A stretch of DNA of 64,000 nucleotides, taken from contig CM054057.1 of the NCBI GenBank assembly GCA_028641055.1, forward strand, positions 574,926,610 to 574,990,609, written 5' to 3'. Positions 1-11,900 of this stretch are shown piece after piece (position 1 is the first letter of the stretch; each line of letters starts with the position of its first letter). Source of the stretch: Alopecurus myosuroides (Eukaryota; Streptophyta; Magnoliopsida; Poales; Poaceae). The notes below the pieces were generated by a model. It did no database searches, was not told the origin of the DNA, and saw only the letters and a program-made list of their open reading frames with translations. The translations under genes were made by a program, and so were the position numbers.

Positions 1-3000
1 TTCATTTATTTATTTTGATACCACAAATGGCTCAATTCATTTAATTTTTTCAAACAAGCAACATATTTAAAATATTTTTGGTAAACCAAAGTGTGGACTT
101 GTTGCTATCACAATATTTCAACAATACAATTTATTCCAAATTTTGCTAACCCCTAGAACCTTTTGTTTCTCTCCCTTTTGCCAAATCTGCAAAAAAATAA
201 TAATAATAAACAACAAAAGATTAAAAGAGAGGGAGAGGGGGAATAAGGCCTCCAGCCCACCTTGGGCCAGCCCAAGTGCTCCTGGCCCGTACCCCCCTCT
301 GTTGTCGTCTTCTACCTCCGTACGGACGCCATCTCCATCGACCACGTTTACAGTACAGAGAAGAACAGTGATCGAGCTCCCCTACCCATCGATATAACCT
401 GTCCCCGAGCACCTCCTCCTCGGTGCCCTAACCCTCCACCTTTCTCCTCCCGCCGCCACTCTCCCTTCTTCTCTCCCTCCGGCCTCCCTTCTCTGTACCC
501 TCCCCACCGGAACCACCATCACCGCCGCCTCCCTCCGGCGAGCGCCGCCGCCACGGTGCCCGCCCGGCCGCGCTTGGGCCGGGAACGGAAACGGCACGCC
601 GCCCTCTTCCTCGCTGTGGCCTCGGCTTTCCCCGAGGATCGTCGGAGCGCCGCCGCCATCCTCTGATTGCCGCCACCGACGCCCCTCGCTGTGAGCCCCT
701 CGTCGCTCTCCCTTCCCTCTCCGCTCGTGCACGGCCCACACGCGGCAGCCCGCAGCAGCCGAGCACCGGCCACACGCCCACGGCCGCTCACCGCCCGCAG
801 CACCGGCAGCACCAACGAGCACCGCACACCGGCCCGCGAGCAGCCGAGTCGCCGGCGGCCACGATGCCCCGTCGATCTCTGTCCGCACCAACACCTGCAG
901 ATCGCAACATTCAGTTAGATTCAGTTAGCCACGCGAAACGCACATTAACCTCCTTTGCTACCCGTACCTGACAAGGCATCGCACACAGCCCATCTGGTTC
1001 CACCCCGTGCGCGCAAGCGTAGCATCCCGGGATCGAATCCCACGGGAGGCGAATTTCTCCTCCCCTTTTTTCCTTGGCCGCACCCGCGCGGGGCCCACGC
1101 GTCATGGACCCGTGCGGCCACCTCACCTCCTAGCCGTGCCACGCAGCACCACGTAGGCCCGCGGCCCACTGGCAGTGGCTGTGGTTGGATACCTACGCGG
1201 TAACAAAAGTTATTCCTGCACGTTTCTTTTTAAAAACAGGTCCTTTAAAATTGCAGTTTAGTCCTAAAAATTAAAACCTTAATAACTTTTAATCTATAAC
1301 TCCAAATTATAAAATCTAAATATGTTTGTTGATCTAAATTAAATTGTCTGTCCAATTAAACCATTTGTGTACTGTTTTGAAATTTCCAAATGCAATTCAA
1401 ATTTGAATTTAAATAATTCAATTGCAAATTGCTAAAATTCATAACTAATTCATTCTTAATCCAAATAATGCAAATAAAATATGTTTTCCATACTATTTCA
1501 AATAACCTTTTCAAATATAAATTTTGTTTCATGGTTTGAATAATAAAAATTGCATAAATAATTTAATCCCTGTTTAATTCATTTAAATTTGATAAAATCA
1601 TAACTTGCTCAAATAAAATTATTTTTGAACATGCAAAATATGTTTCCAAACCATCAAAGCATAAACTTTTCAAATGTGAATTTGAATTTATGTGTGAACA
1701 AATAAAAATTCAAATAAAATTCATGCTTGTTTTAAATTCATTTAAAACTTGTTTAATATTGTTTCAATCATAATAAATTCATCCTAATTCCTTTTTCAAT
1801 ATTTGAAACATGTAATCCACCTAAAATTGTGTGATCTTTTCAAATATGAATTTTGTTATTTGTTTTGCACAATTTAAATTGGTGAAAACAACAACTATTT
1901 GTGTAATCCCTTTAAGGAACCAAAAATCCCCTAAATTAATAAATAAATTTCTAAATTGGTAAACCCTATTTTAAATTGGTTCTATTGTTGTTATTTTTCT
2001 GTTTTCCTCATCCATGCATCATACTAATCCACTTTCACCTAATGATTAGTTGTAAAACAATTGTTTCAACCATAATTCATGGGCTTTTCATATGCAACCC
2101 GTTGCATGTGGGTCCATTTAATCCTGTTATGTTACCATGTCAACTAGTTTATTTTGATGCATCAATTAAATTGTCATGCATCATACCATGTTTGTGCACT
2201 ATGCCATGGTATTGATTGTTTGTCTCCTTGCGTAGTTTGTTTGCTTCTTCTCGAATAGACGACGACGTTGAGACCGACGATCTTTACTACACCCCTTCTG
2301 AGGATTTTTAGCTCAGTACCAGGCTACTGAGTTTGCAGGCAAGTTATCACTCACATGAACCACTGTGTTCCTTTCAACATTGGTTACCGATACTTTCCGT
2401 TGTCTATTTCTGCTAGCCATATGTATCGTTGCTTGTTCTCCGAACCTATCACATGAATCCCTTAACCCTGATATTGCCTCACCTCCACTCCTATAACCCC
2501 ATTGTTTGAGCCCGTGTCTTACTAGCATGCTTAGGGTTGTTTTGCTCGAGTCTGCTGTCAGTTACTTCCTGTTACTATATTTTATTATGTTCTATGGGCT
2601 CGATGTTTTAACAACAACCTGTTAATGCTTGGGTAATAATAATAATTTGAGGATAAGGCACCGGCAGGAGGCCCGGCGTGGTTTTGAGGTCTGCTAGTGT
2701 CGACCCTAATTAGGAAAAGGGTCTTGTCTACTGATCCATGATGAGCGTGCTCACCGCATCCGGGTGGTGGTATGGAACCCCCCTCGACTTTGATCTGATC
2801 CGCAGTTTGTCCGAAGAGCCACACTTAGTTCGGGTGTTCCATTTGGCTCATACGCATAAATGGGTCGCTCCATGGTTACTGATGATGATGACGCACACAT
2901 ATAGGGAGAGGCCTGTATTTCCGGGGTGTTGCGTCCTGCGGGAGTTTTGCACACTTGCGCTGAGTATTCGGCTGCGTGGCTGGGACCTTATAGCTCCGTG

Positions 3001-4093
3001 GCTCCTAGGACAGACTGTAGTGATGGTTCGAGTCGTGTCAAGCCAACCTGAGTTTTAGTTGGTGGCTTGAGTGTGTACGGGTACTGGAGCACACCCTGCA
3101 GGGATGAATCTTCTCGAGAAGCCGTGTTGTCCGCGGTTATGTGACGACTTGGTGGAAGTACTGGCTAACAAGTACTCAGACAACTTACACCTAACTATAA
3201 TAACTTGACTAGTAATAGGTTTATTGACACAATAACCTGAACCATCATTAATCCAACTATGTGAGTTATCCTCGGATTGCTTCTTTGGATAAGGGGCGAG
3301 ATCCAGGATGGGTTTTGTTTGGTGGTTAGTTATAGTTGGATACGATACGCTATCTTATCTCCTTTCTGATAGCCGGAAGTTCTAGTATGTTTCTGTAGTT
3401 GGTTAGTGCAGCCAGTTGCCGCATCTTTTATATCCCCTTTCTTCCGTTGAACCCAAAGCATATGTGCTTGGTGTTGACGGGTTACACTTTGGTGAACTGT
3501 GAGTCTTGCTTGCCAGTACGTTTATGTACTGACCCCTTTGGGGCTGTGGTTTCCGCAGACTACGATTCCGAGGATCTCCATGGTGGCTACTACGTGGAGT
3601 ACGACGAGGCTGCTGACGAGTAGATAGCGGACCCGGGCAGGATCCGAGACTTCGTGGATGGGCTCCGTCTTTTCGTTTCCGGCTTCTTAAGCCTATTTGG
3701 ATCTTGTCTGTACTCAGACCTGTTGAATGCTTCCGCTGTGATGTAATGGTGAATTGTTGGGACATGTGTCCTCTGGATGATTGTATTTGCTATCTCTGCT
3801 CTAATGAGAGCCATTTGCAACTTATTTCCATCTTTTGTGTCTTAGAGATATGTTGTGCTATCATTCTGTTAAACGGCGTTGACGTACCATGTGTGTATGC
3901 TATGAAGTACGTCAATGGTAGTATCCTGATTTCTATGGGATGGTTTACGTAGACGATGAACAGATAGGGGTTGGTTGTCACACATACGTGTGTTGGCCTA
4001 CTCGTAAGAGATGCGGGTGCCGGTAAGCCCCGTAATCCAATCCACTACTGTTCAACGGAACTGCGAGTATCCTCTAGAAGTCCGGGTGCGACA
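1..4093 (+). mobile_element. 3' part of a very long gypsy-type LTR
   Basis: This is about 4.1 kb of one LTR that enters from outside the window. It ends in GGGTGCGACA at 4084-4093, which pairs with the TGTCAC start of the similar LTR at 61250. Internally there is a GC-rich, 5'UTR-like block (about 240-1200), a very AT-rich block (about 1200-2220), then mixed sequence with short exon-like open stretches around 2258-2310 and 3560-3622. No primer-binding site follows 4093, so this is probably the 3' LTR of an element lying to the left, or a solo LTR. The high-GC block gives overlapping frames on both strands with biased composition and no recognisable domain, so I do not call genes in it. The family name is not certain. 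Its partner LTR and TSD lie outside the window. Confidence 0.6.
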
Positions 4094-4802
4094 CCAGATT
4101 GAGCCCAAGAAGACCTTGGGCAAAGAGGATGGCTATTTTTGATAGGAGGGGCTGGATTGCTTCCCTATCCGAGTCAGGGGGAAATGCGTTGAAGGTGTCG
4201 GAGAGATCTAAGAGACCCTCTGAGTAACCCGGCAGTTTCCTTTCGCCGGGTGGGGAGGTGTCTCGGCAATAGAAGAAGGAAAGTTGCCAATGCTTGACAT
4301 GAGAATTGAGATTGAGAGTAGGCATGGGAGAGTTCTTACGGCGCTGGATAGAGACCCCGCCGCAAGCCAAGAGCGCCCCGTCACCGCTTTCGCGACACGG
4401 TTTGCACTAGAAAAGTTCGATGAACAAAGCCAAATTTGGCGGGATGCACAAATAAGACTCGCAAAGGACTATGAAATGGGTTATGTTCAACATAGAGTTA
4501 GGCCCTATGTCGAACACCCGGAGGCCATAATGGCGGAGGACTTCACGAAAGAAAGAGTGGCCCGGGGGGCGAAACCCCCGGATCACATGCTCGACGAAGC
4601 ATATTACCTCGTCCGGATTAGGAGTGGGCCGGGTCTCGTCACCCGGCACCCTCCAGTGGATCTCCTCCTGAGGGGGGAGGACGCCAAACTCGGCCAGCTC
4701 CTCCAGCTTGGCCTAGGTCACGGAGGATCGCGCCCAATTGGCGGATATCGATTGGGTCGTTCTCGGCTTAGCCGTCTGTTTCCCTTTGGTCTTGGGAGCC
4801 AT
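4094..4802 (-). pseudogene. Transposase_28-type gag N-terminus, broken
   Basis: The frame starts at ATG 4802-4800 and stays in one register to the left break, interrupted by TAG at 4715-4713 and TAG at 4409-4407. The segment between the stops carries the family's recognisable core: an acidic KLEEL helix, a PPQEEIHWR stretch, then EHVIRGF, GHSFFREVLRHYGL and GPNSMLNI, as in the plant Transposase_28 domain found at the start of many grass gypsy gag proteins. The portion after 4406 continues the family pattern (GGVSIQ, FYCRD, GLLGLNL). The role in a live copy would be capsid or nucleoprotein formation. Here the frame is dead and is cut at 4094 by the neighbouring LTR. Both stops could derive from CAG or another one-step codon, which I cannot verify. 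Confidence 0.7.
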
Positions 4803-4811
4803 TGGTTCAGT

Positions 4812-5333
4812 CTGCAAAATACAAAGCAAAGTGCTCGAGACGTTAAGACTCGGAAATCATGAGCTGTCCGAGTATCCACGAGCAGTATCAGTAAGAGGCA
4901 TCGAAACTATGAGTTTTCCGGGTATTACTGGCAGAGCGAAAATTACAAAATATCCGGGTATTGACAGGCAGTACAGAAATTATGGAGTATTTATGTATCG
5001 GCAAGTATTTACGAAAAGAGGTTGATTGTCCATGTATCTAGTGCAAGTAAAACAACCGGAAAAAAGGGTTTTCCGGGTATCTATGAGCAGCCGCGGAAAT
5101 CTGGGTCAACTACCTCTAGATTGGAAATTTTGCTATCGATTTCGCGGAGAAATTAACGGCTATGAGCAATAGGGGAGTGATGTGTGACCATCTATTAAGC
5201 AATTGGACGAGCTAGCACGGAGTTATGCGACCTAATCCGGCGCGGGGTAAGAAATGGCCCGCGGCGGACCTAGATCTAATCTAGGTCGAATAGAGAAATT
5301 GCAAGATTGGATCAAGGGGAATAAAAATCTTAC
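4812..5333 (-). other. Apparent 5'UTR intron of element F
   Basis: On the minus strand a CCG|GTAAG donor sits at 5333 and a pyrimidine-rich tract ending TTTTGCAG sits at 4815-4812, nine bases before the gag ATG at 4802. The DNA upstream of the donor is GC-rich and leader-like; the DNA inside is AT-rich and intron-like. The gag ATG lies at the start of the downstream exon. Inference: the element's genomic transcript could be spliced in its leader. Confidence 0.45.
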
Positions 5334-5602
5334 CGGCATGGATTGGAGAAGAACACGACGGAGGCAGATGGCGCAGTCGTGATGTCCACGTGCTACTCCC
5401 GGCGGGCAGCTTTGGGGCGCGGCAGCGGAGTCTGACGGCGGCGTGGAGCGAACCGTGGAGGAGCGCAGATGGCGGCGGCCTTGCTCCGGCGATGCGCACG
5501 AGGTCTCCGTGGTGGTGCTCCGAGAGCTCGGGTGTGGAAGCGCAGGTGAGGAAGAAGAAGAAGGAGGGAGTGAGCCGTTGGGGTTAGGTCATCCCCCCGT
5601 GT

Positions 5603-5615
5603 GCCTATTTATAGG
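5603..5615 (-). promoter_or_regulatory. TATA box upstream of the element F leader
   Basis: The minus strand reads CCTATAAATAGGC, a good plant TATA box. It lies about 30-40 bp before a pyrimidine-rich CTTCTTCTTC tract and the GC-rich leader that ends at the 5333 splice donor. Confidence 0.45.
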
Positions 5616-6221
5616 TACGGGTGAGTAAACCTAGGCCAACGGGCGGGACCCAAAATTTTTGGGATAAGAGATACCCGTCCTGATTTTCTGGGATGCGCGT
5701 TAAGTGCTGGACAGGATATCCGGAATGGATAGGAAGTGAATCCTTTCTGCGATATTCGGATCAATTAATGAGCAAAGTGAGCCGGGTCTTCTGCATCTTC
5801 CTTGGAACATTGACCCGGAAAATTAAAGATGGACTTAGAGAAAGCCGGGTTATTGTATGGACCACTAATGGAGTTAGGCCTAGCTGTTTGTTAAAGCAAC
5901 TTAACCCGGCCACTATGAATTTGTATGTTTATTACTTTTGGAGGGAATAGCGTACGCTTCAAGGAGGATCCCGTGAAGCCCAAACTATTCTGGGGACTAC
6001 TGATGGAGGGATGATAATCCGGTAGGCTAACGCCAAGGAGTAACTCGGCCCAATGGACGCTGCGCAAGCCCCGGCTAAGGATAAAGGAGCTTCTAGAAGG
6101 CCCAGGAACATAGGCCTCGTAACCCGGATTGCGGGTTCCGGTAAGGAAGTTTAGGGTTTGTAAGCAGTGTCCGGGTAGGATTCAGAGTACGCCTTGGAGA
6201 GTAAGCCAGGGGGTCCGGATG

Positions 6222-6229
6222 TTATATAA
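6222..6229 (-). promoter_or_regulatory. Second TATA-like site in the F LTR
   Basis: TTATATAA lies about 260 bp into the LTR (from 6487). The site is self-complementary, so strand is not decided by sequence alone. It competes with the 5603 site as the LTR promoter. Confidence 0.25.
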
Positions 6230-6487
6230 GCCGGCCTCTAGGTTAGGGTCAAACAAGTTGTATCGTGAGTAAGAACACAATCGCCGGATTGCGAGGTATC
6301 GAGTATCCATTGTAGCACGAGAGTTGAGATAATATATTCGGATCGGAGACTCGGCGACTTGATTGCCGGCTACCAGATCGCATATCACCATGGTTTCCTT
6401 TGAGCTAAACCCTCTCCCAAACACCAGAGTCGATTTTCCCCAAGACAAGTTACCCCCGGTAACGTCTGGCGTGATTATCCCACGACA

Positions 6488-7358
6488 TTACCACTTTCTG
6501 TTTCAGCATTAGAGATAGATATACTATTAGGATCTTTAGCAGGTTTAGAAGATTCTACAACAGTTTTTTGTCTATTCTTCTTACAAGGAGAACTATTGTT
6601 TTTAGATTATTGAGAACCTTGTACAATTCTTTTAGGATGTCACTCAGGATACAAGGGATCGTGAGTAGAAATACCACTTCTAGTAACTATTTGACAAACT
6701 GTTTTTCTCTAGAAGCATTAGCTAGCAAATCTTTTTGCACTTTACTGAGTTTATCAATTTGAGTTTGAACCATATGAAAATGTTTAACAAGCATTTTAAC
6801 ATTATTAGAGGTTCTCTCAATAATACCATGCAAATTATCAATATCTCTGGAGTTTTCCATTAGATGATTATGCATTCTCATATTAAAGTTGTCTTGCTTA
6901 ACAACATAATTATCCAATTCATCTAAGCATTGATCGGGTGGTTTAGAATAGGGAATATCTCTATTATCAAAATATTGGAGAGAGTGTACCTCAATTGTTG
7001 ATGGATGAGGAACTGGCTTACATAATTCTTCTATAGGTGGTAGATTCTTCACATCTTCAGATTTACTACCCCTCTCTTTAAGAGATTTCTTGGCTTCCCT
7101 CATCACTTCATCATTTAATTCATTCACTCCTCTCTTCTTGGGTGTTGGTGTTGGTGTTGGTTCTGGTGTTGGTGTGGGCTCAGGTATAGTCCAATCATCA
7201 TGATTTTTTGTTATTTTAGCCAATAATTCCTCAGCATCTTTTGGAGTTCTTATTCTGAAAACGCAACGAGCACACCTATCCAGGTACCTAGATTCAATAG
7301 TTACTCCATTATAAAATATATATAGTAGCTCATTTTTAGGTAATAGATTTATAGGGCT
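6488..7358 (-). pseudogene. Element E gag, C-terminal part
   Basis: This is the left piece of an Athila-like gypsy gag, separated from its N-terminal half (26918-27788) by the insertion of element B at 7359-7363. It reads leftward from 7358. It includes the end of a retrotransposon gag domain, a Pro/Thr repeat tract encoded by GGTGTT-type repeats at about 7139-7190, and a coiled-coil-like segment (NVKMLVKHFHMVQTQI) close to the frame's end at about 6687. Similar coding sense continues past 6687 in another frame, so a frameshift is present. The left boundary is the junction with element F near 6487, with no LTR or TSD there, so E is truncated on this side. Confidence 0.75.
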
Positions 7359-7363
7359 AGCTC

Positions 7364-8922
7364 TGATGCGTGTGAACACACGTTCGTTGGGAGACCCCAA
7401 GAGGAAGGTATGGAGAGTGCAGCAGCAAGTTTCCCTCAGAAAGAAACCAAGGTTGAATCGACCAGTAGGAGGAAGGAGTAACTTCAGAAGGTTGAAGCAA
7501 CTGAGATGGCAGAGCGCACTACCGGTTCAGCAGCAACATGGAACCTACACAACACAATCAAATCACTTTGCCCCAACGAAGCAGCGAGGTTGTCAATCTC
7601 ACCGGTTTTGCTGAACACAAGGAGGTTAAACGTATGGTGTGGAAAACAGTAGGAACAGTATGAAAGCAGTAGGTGTTTTATCAGTATGAGGAAAATGGAC
7701 TGGGGTCCACAGTTCACTAGTGCTGTCTCTCCGTGAAAGATAAACAACACGTGTGGTGAACATATTACAGCTGTGCAATTGACAGAAATGAAGGTTGCAC
7801 CGTAGTGCATATGCAAGACATAAAGATTACTATGTTATTCATGCGGGCATTACAACAAAATACATAGACCGTCATCAAACTGCATCTTTGTTTAATAATC
7901 CACCCTCCAAATATCATCCGAACAAACATTGGGTATTAAGTTGCAAGCAGCAGATTATCGCCGTAAGCAAAGTGTGTAATGTAAACAATGTAAACTAGAT
8001 AAACAACGTTGTTTTCTCCCTAATGGCAACAACACATCCTCTATTCGTCACGTTTCTGTCACTCGAGCACAGATGCAAAGGAGGCGTGAACCCACTATCG
8101 AGCATAAATGCTCCTTCTTGGAGTTACTAGCATCTACTTGGCCAGAGCATCTACTAATAACGGAGAGCACGCAAGATCATAAATAACATATGCATGAAGA
8201 TAACATGATAGATTGATAATCAGAAGACATAGCATTCAACATTCATCCGATCCCAGCAAACACAACATGTAGCATTACATAAATAAGATCTTGATCATGT
8301 TAGGCAGCTCACAAGATCTAAACATGAGGTACAAAGTGGAGAGAACTGGTATGGACCCGTAGTCCAGGGATGAACTACTCACGCATCACTTCGGTGGAGG
8401 GCATGGTGATGTAGACCCCTCCGGTGATGAATTCCCCTCCTAGCAGGGTGCCGGGGAGAGCTGCAGAACCCTCCCGATCTCGGGATGACTATGACGGCGG
8501 CCTCGGGTGTTTTTCAGGATGAAGTGGTGTCTTTTTAGGGTTTACGTCTCGGGGGTATAAATAGGCAAAAGGGCAAAGGCGGTGGAGGCCGGGGGCCGAC
8601 ACCACCCCATAGCGAGGCCAGGGGCGCCGCCCTATGGTTTGCGCCCCCTGAGGCCCCCCTCCGGGTAACTTCGGGACTCCGTGGAACCTTCGGGAATTCT
8701 AAGACTTCCGGGCTTAGAATTTTCCAATTCTGAGAATATTTCCAGAACAACTTTTCTGAAAATAAAAACAGCAGAAAACAAGGAACTGGCTCTGTGGCAT
8801 CTTGTCAATAGGTTAGTCCGGAAAAGCGATAAAAATGACATAAAGTGTATAGCAAACATGTGGGAAACAATAAGAAAACAACATGGAACATCAAAAATTA
8901 AGGATACGTTTATGACATATCA
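7364..8922 (-). repeat. Element B 3' LTR
   Basis: The minus strand starts TGATATGTCATAAACG at 8922 and ends ACACGCATCA at 7364. It is 1559 bp, against 1577 bp for the partner at 25336-26912, and is clearly similar along its length. A TATA-like TATAAATAGGC lies near 8555-8570 on the minus strand. The outer end abuts TSD AGCTC. Confidence 0.88.
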
Positions 8923-11900
8923 ACATCCCCAAGCTTAGTTCCTACTCGTCCTCGAGTAGGTAAACGATTAAAACACATAATTTCTGAGGTGACATGCTAC
9001 CAACATAAATTTGATCATCAATAATGTAAAATCATAAGTAAGATGAGATCATAGAACTTTAACACAAGCATGACAAAAAGAACTTTAATAATAAAGCATA
9101 GCAATCACCTTCCATCATAAGAAGTAACTCAAATAATAGATCATGAATAACAATGTTACGAAAGATATACGTTTGTTTCAAGTATAGAGAAAACATGTCA
9201 AAGTGATATTTCGCTAGTCCTTAAGAGTGGGGCAAAACATAAATGCCAGGACACCTTCAAAGTTCATGATGAAGACTAGAACAAATAATTAGAGAACAAG
9301 CAATAACACATCATGAATCAATTAATAATGTTTCTGGGAAAAATGCACATAAAACTCAGAATGGCAACTATGCTCTCTCAACCGTGCATAAAGTAAAAAA
9401 AAGGCCCTTCGCAGAGGGAAGCATGGAACACTCATGTGCTAGAGCTTTTATTTTATTAAACGGAGGTATAAAAACTTGATACTCCTCCCAACCATCTTTC
9501 ACAAACCATGGCTAACTGAATCCTCGTGTGCCTGCCAACAATCACATACCATGGAGGAGTGTCTATATTTTAAGAGAGGTGTATGCTTATGTCAACGAAT
9601 GGTGAACAGAAAATACAGTATGTCACAAGCCAACTAGACTTCACAAGAGCGGCTCCCATATAAGGACGCATCTGGGTAGAAGGTCATCCCTCTTTCTCTT
9701 TTGTTTACACAATTATGCTTTGACTGATAAATCAGGGGGAAAATAGTGAAGAGAATTTGTGTTATTAATTTGGGGCTGGGCACCCCACTACCATCTCTTC
9801 TATCATTGGATAAGCAGATTAAGCCACTAGTCCAGGGTGTGAAAGTCCAATCAACAAGTGAGATAAAGATTCTCTATTTACGTCCTCATGAGCTAAAACA
9901 TGAGCACAAAACAGGAGTAATTTTGAAAGTTTTAAAGGTAACACATGAGCCATTTACTTTGTGGTGGCAGTTAAATACCACATGATGGTAGGTATGGTCG
10001 ACACAATGGGAAAACTTTGGTTTGGGGGAGTTGGATGCACGAGTAGAGCTCATACTCAGTACATGTGAAGGCTAGCAAAATACTAGGAGCGACAAATCAA
10101 GAGAGCATAAGAGCCATAATCATGCATAGCGACATAAACATCATTAATCAAGCATAAGTGGTACCATGTTGCTGGCACATGGCGACAGAAATTCCTTGCA
10201 GAAATTCATGTGTGTTGGGAACCCCAAGAGGAGGGTGTGATGAGTGCAGCGGTAAGAATTTCCCTCAGTTAAGAACCAAGGTTATCAATCCAGTAGGAGA
10301 AAGAGGATCTTTGGAAGGTTGATGCCATTGATGGTGGTGATGGCTCACCGGTGTCAGCAACAACGCGGAACCTGCACACAACCCAACCAAAATACTTTGT
10401 CCCAAGGTACAGTGAGGTTGTCAATCTCACTGGTCTTGCTGAAAACAAAGATTAGACGTATAGTGTGGAAAATAGTGTATGCTTGCAGTAAATAAAGAAA
10501 GCACAAAATTGTAGTGGTTTGTTTAACACTGTAGGAAAATGGACCGGGGTTCATAGGTTCACTAGTGGTGTCCCTCCATAACAGATAGCATGCTGGTTGA
10601 ACAAATTACAGCTAGGCAATTGACAAATAGAGGTTGCACCGTAGTGCACATTCATGACATGATGACTACTATGATATTTAGTGCGGGTATTACAACAATA
10701 TACATAGATCGTAATCCAACTGCATCTATGACTAATAATCCACCCTCAGGTTATCATCCGAACCCCCTTAGGTATTAAGTTGCAAGCAACAGATAATCGC
10801 ATTAAGAAATGTGTGTAATGTAAGCAATGATTATGCACACGGGAACTCGCACCGCTGTTTTCTCCCTAGTGGCAACAACACATCCTCCCCCGTCACGTTT
10901 CTGTCACTCGGGCACAGACGAAAATGAGGCATGAACCCAACTATCGAGCATAAATACTCCCTCTTGGAGTCACTAGCAACTACTTGGCCAGAGCAACCAC
11001 TAGCAACGGAAAGCATGCAAGATCACAAATAACATATGCAATAAAGACTATCATCAATTTGGCATAAGTTCAATATTCATCGGATCCCAGAAAACACGGC
11101 ACATAGAGTTACATAAGAACAATCTCGATCATGTTAGGCAGCTCACGCGATCTAAACATTGAGGCATAGGAGGAGAAGACAACCATCTAGCTACTGCTAT
11201 GGACCCATAGTCCAAGGATGAACTACTCACGCATCACTCCGGAGGCAAGCATGGTGATGAAGAGTCCTCCGGTGATGATCTCCTCTCTGGCAGGGCGCCG
11301 GGAGACAGCTTCAGAACCCCCTTGATCTAGGGTTGACGACGACGGCGGCTGCGGAACTTTTCGGGGATTTTTGATCAAGTGCTTAGGGTTTTTCTTCGGA
11401 GGGGATTAAATACGCGAAAGGGCAAAGGTGGTGGAGCCCTGGGGGCCCCACACCACCCCCTGGCACGGCCAAAGGGGGGCTCCACCCCATGGTGTGGGCC
11501 CCCTGACGCCCCTCTCCGGGTCTCTTCGGGACTCCGTGGAACCTTCGGGAATTCTAAGACTTCCGGGCTTCAAATTTTCCAATTCCGAGAATATTTCCAG
11601 AACAACTTTTCTTAAACCAAAAACAGCAGAAAACATGGAACTAGCTCTATGGCATCTTGTCAATAGGTTAGTCCGGAAAATCGATAAAAATGACATAAAG
11701 AAGGGAGAAAACATGTAGCAATTGGCATAATATAATCATGGAACATCAGAAATTATAGATACGTTGGAAACGTATCATACCACAAGTTCAAAAACTAAAT
11801 GATCGTGGAGGATATTCATGACTGGTTCATAGTCATAAACATGATGTGAGCATGTGCCAAGTCAACCAAATAAAACATTCAAAGGAGAACACCACATATT

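Larger units (their letters stand above)
4094..6487 (-). mobile_element. Gypsy-type element F, 5' part (LTR, UTR, gag start)
   Basis: This is a minus-strand retroelement fragment read from 6487 leftward. It starts TGTCGTGGGATAATCAC, a typical LTR-like start, and contains TATA-like sites near 6222-6229 and 5603-5615. A GC-rich 5'UTR, an apparent UTR intron (5333-4812) and a gag start at 4802 follow. The gag N-terminus resembles the plant 'putative gypsy type transposon' domain (Transposase_28). The element is cut at 4093/4094 by the long LTR on its left and abuts element E at 6487/6488. I could not place the 3' end of its LTR. Sequence between 4870 and 6480 is rich in CCGGGT and ACCCGG words. 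No intact protein is encoded. Confidence 0.6.

Noticed and set aside
262..918. Overlapping GC-rich frames on both strands near the left end as host genes
   Set aside because: Frames overlap on both strands, products are Arg/Pro/Ser-rich low complexity, no domain or start context stands out, and they lie inside a long LTR.
7364..8922. Left B LTR as a solo LTR or as the 5' LTR of element E
   Set aside because: Its flank AGCTC matches only the flank at 26913, and the sequence at 7358 is mid-gag of E with no primer site.
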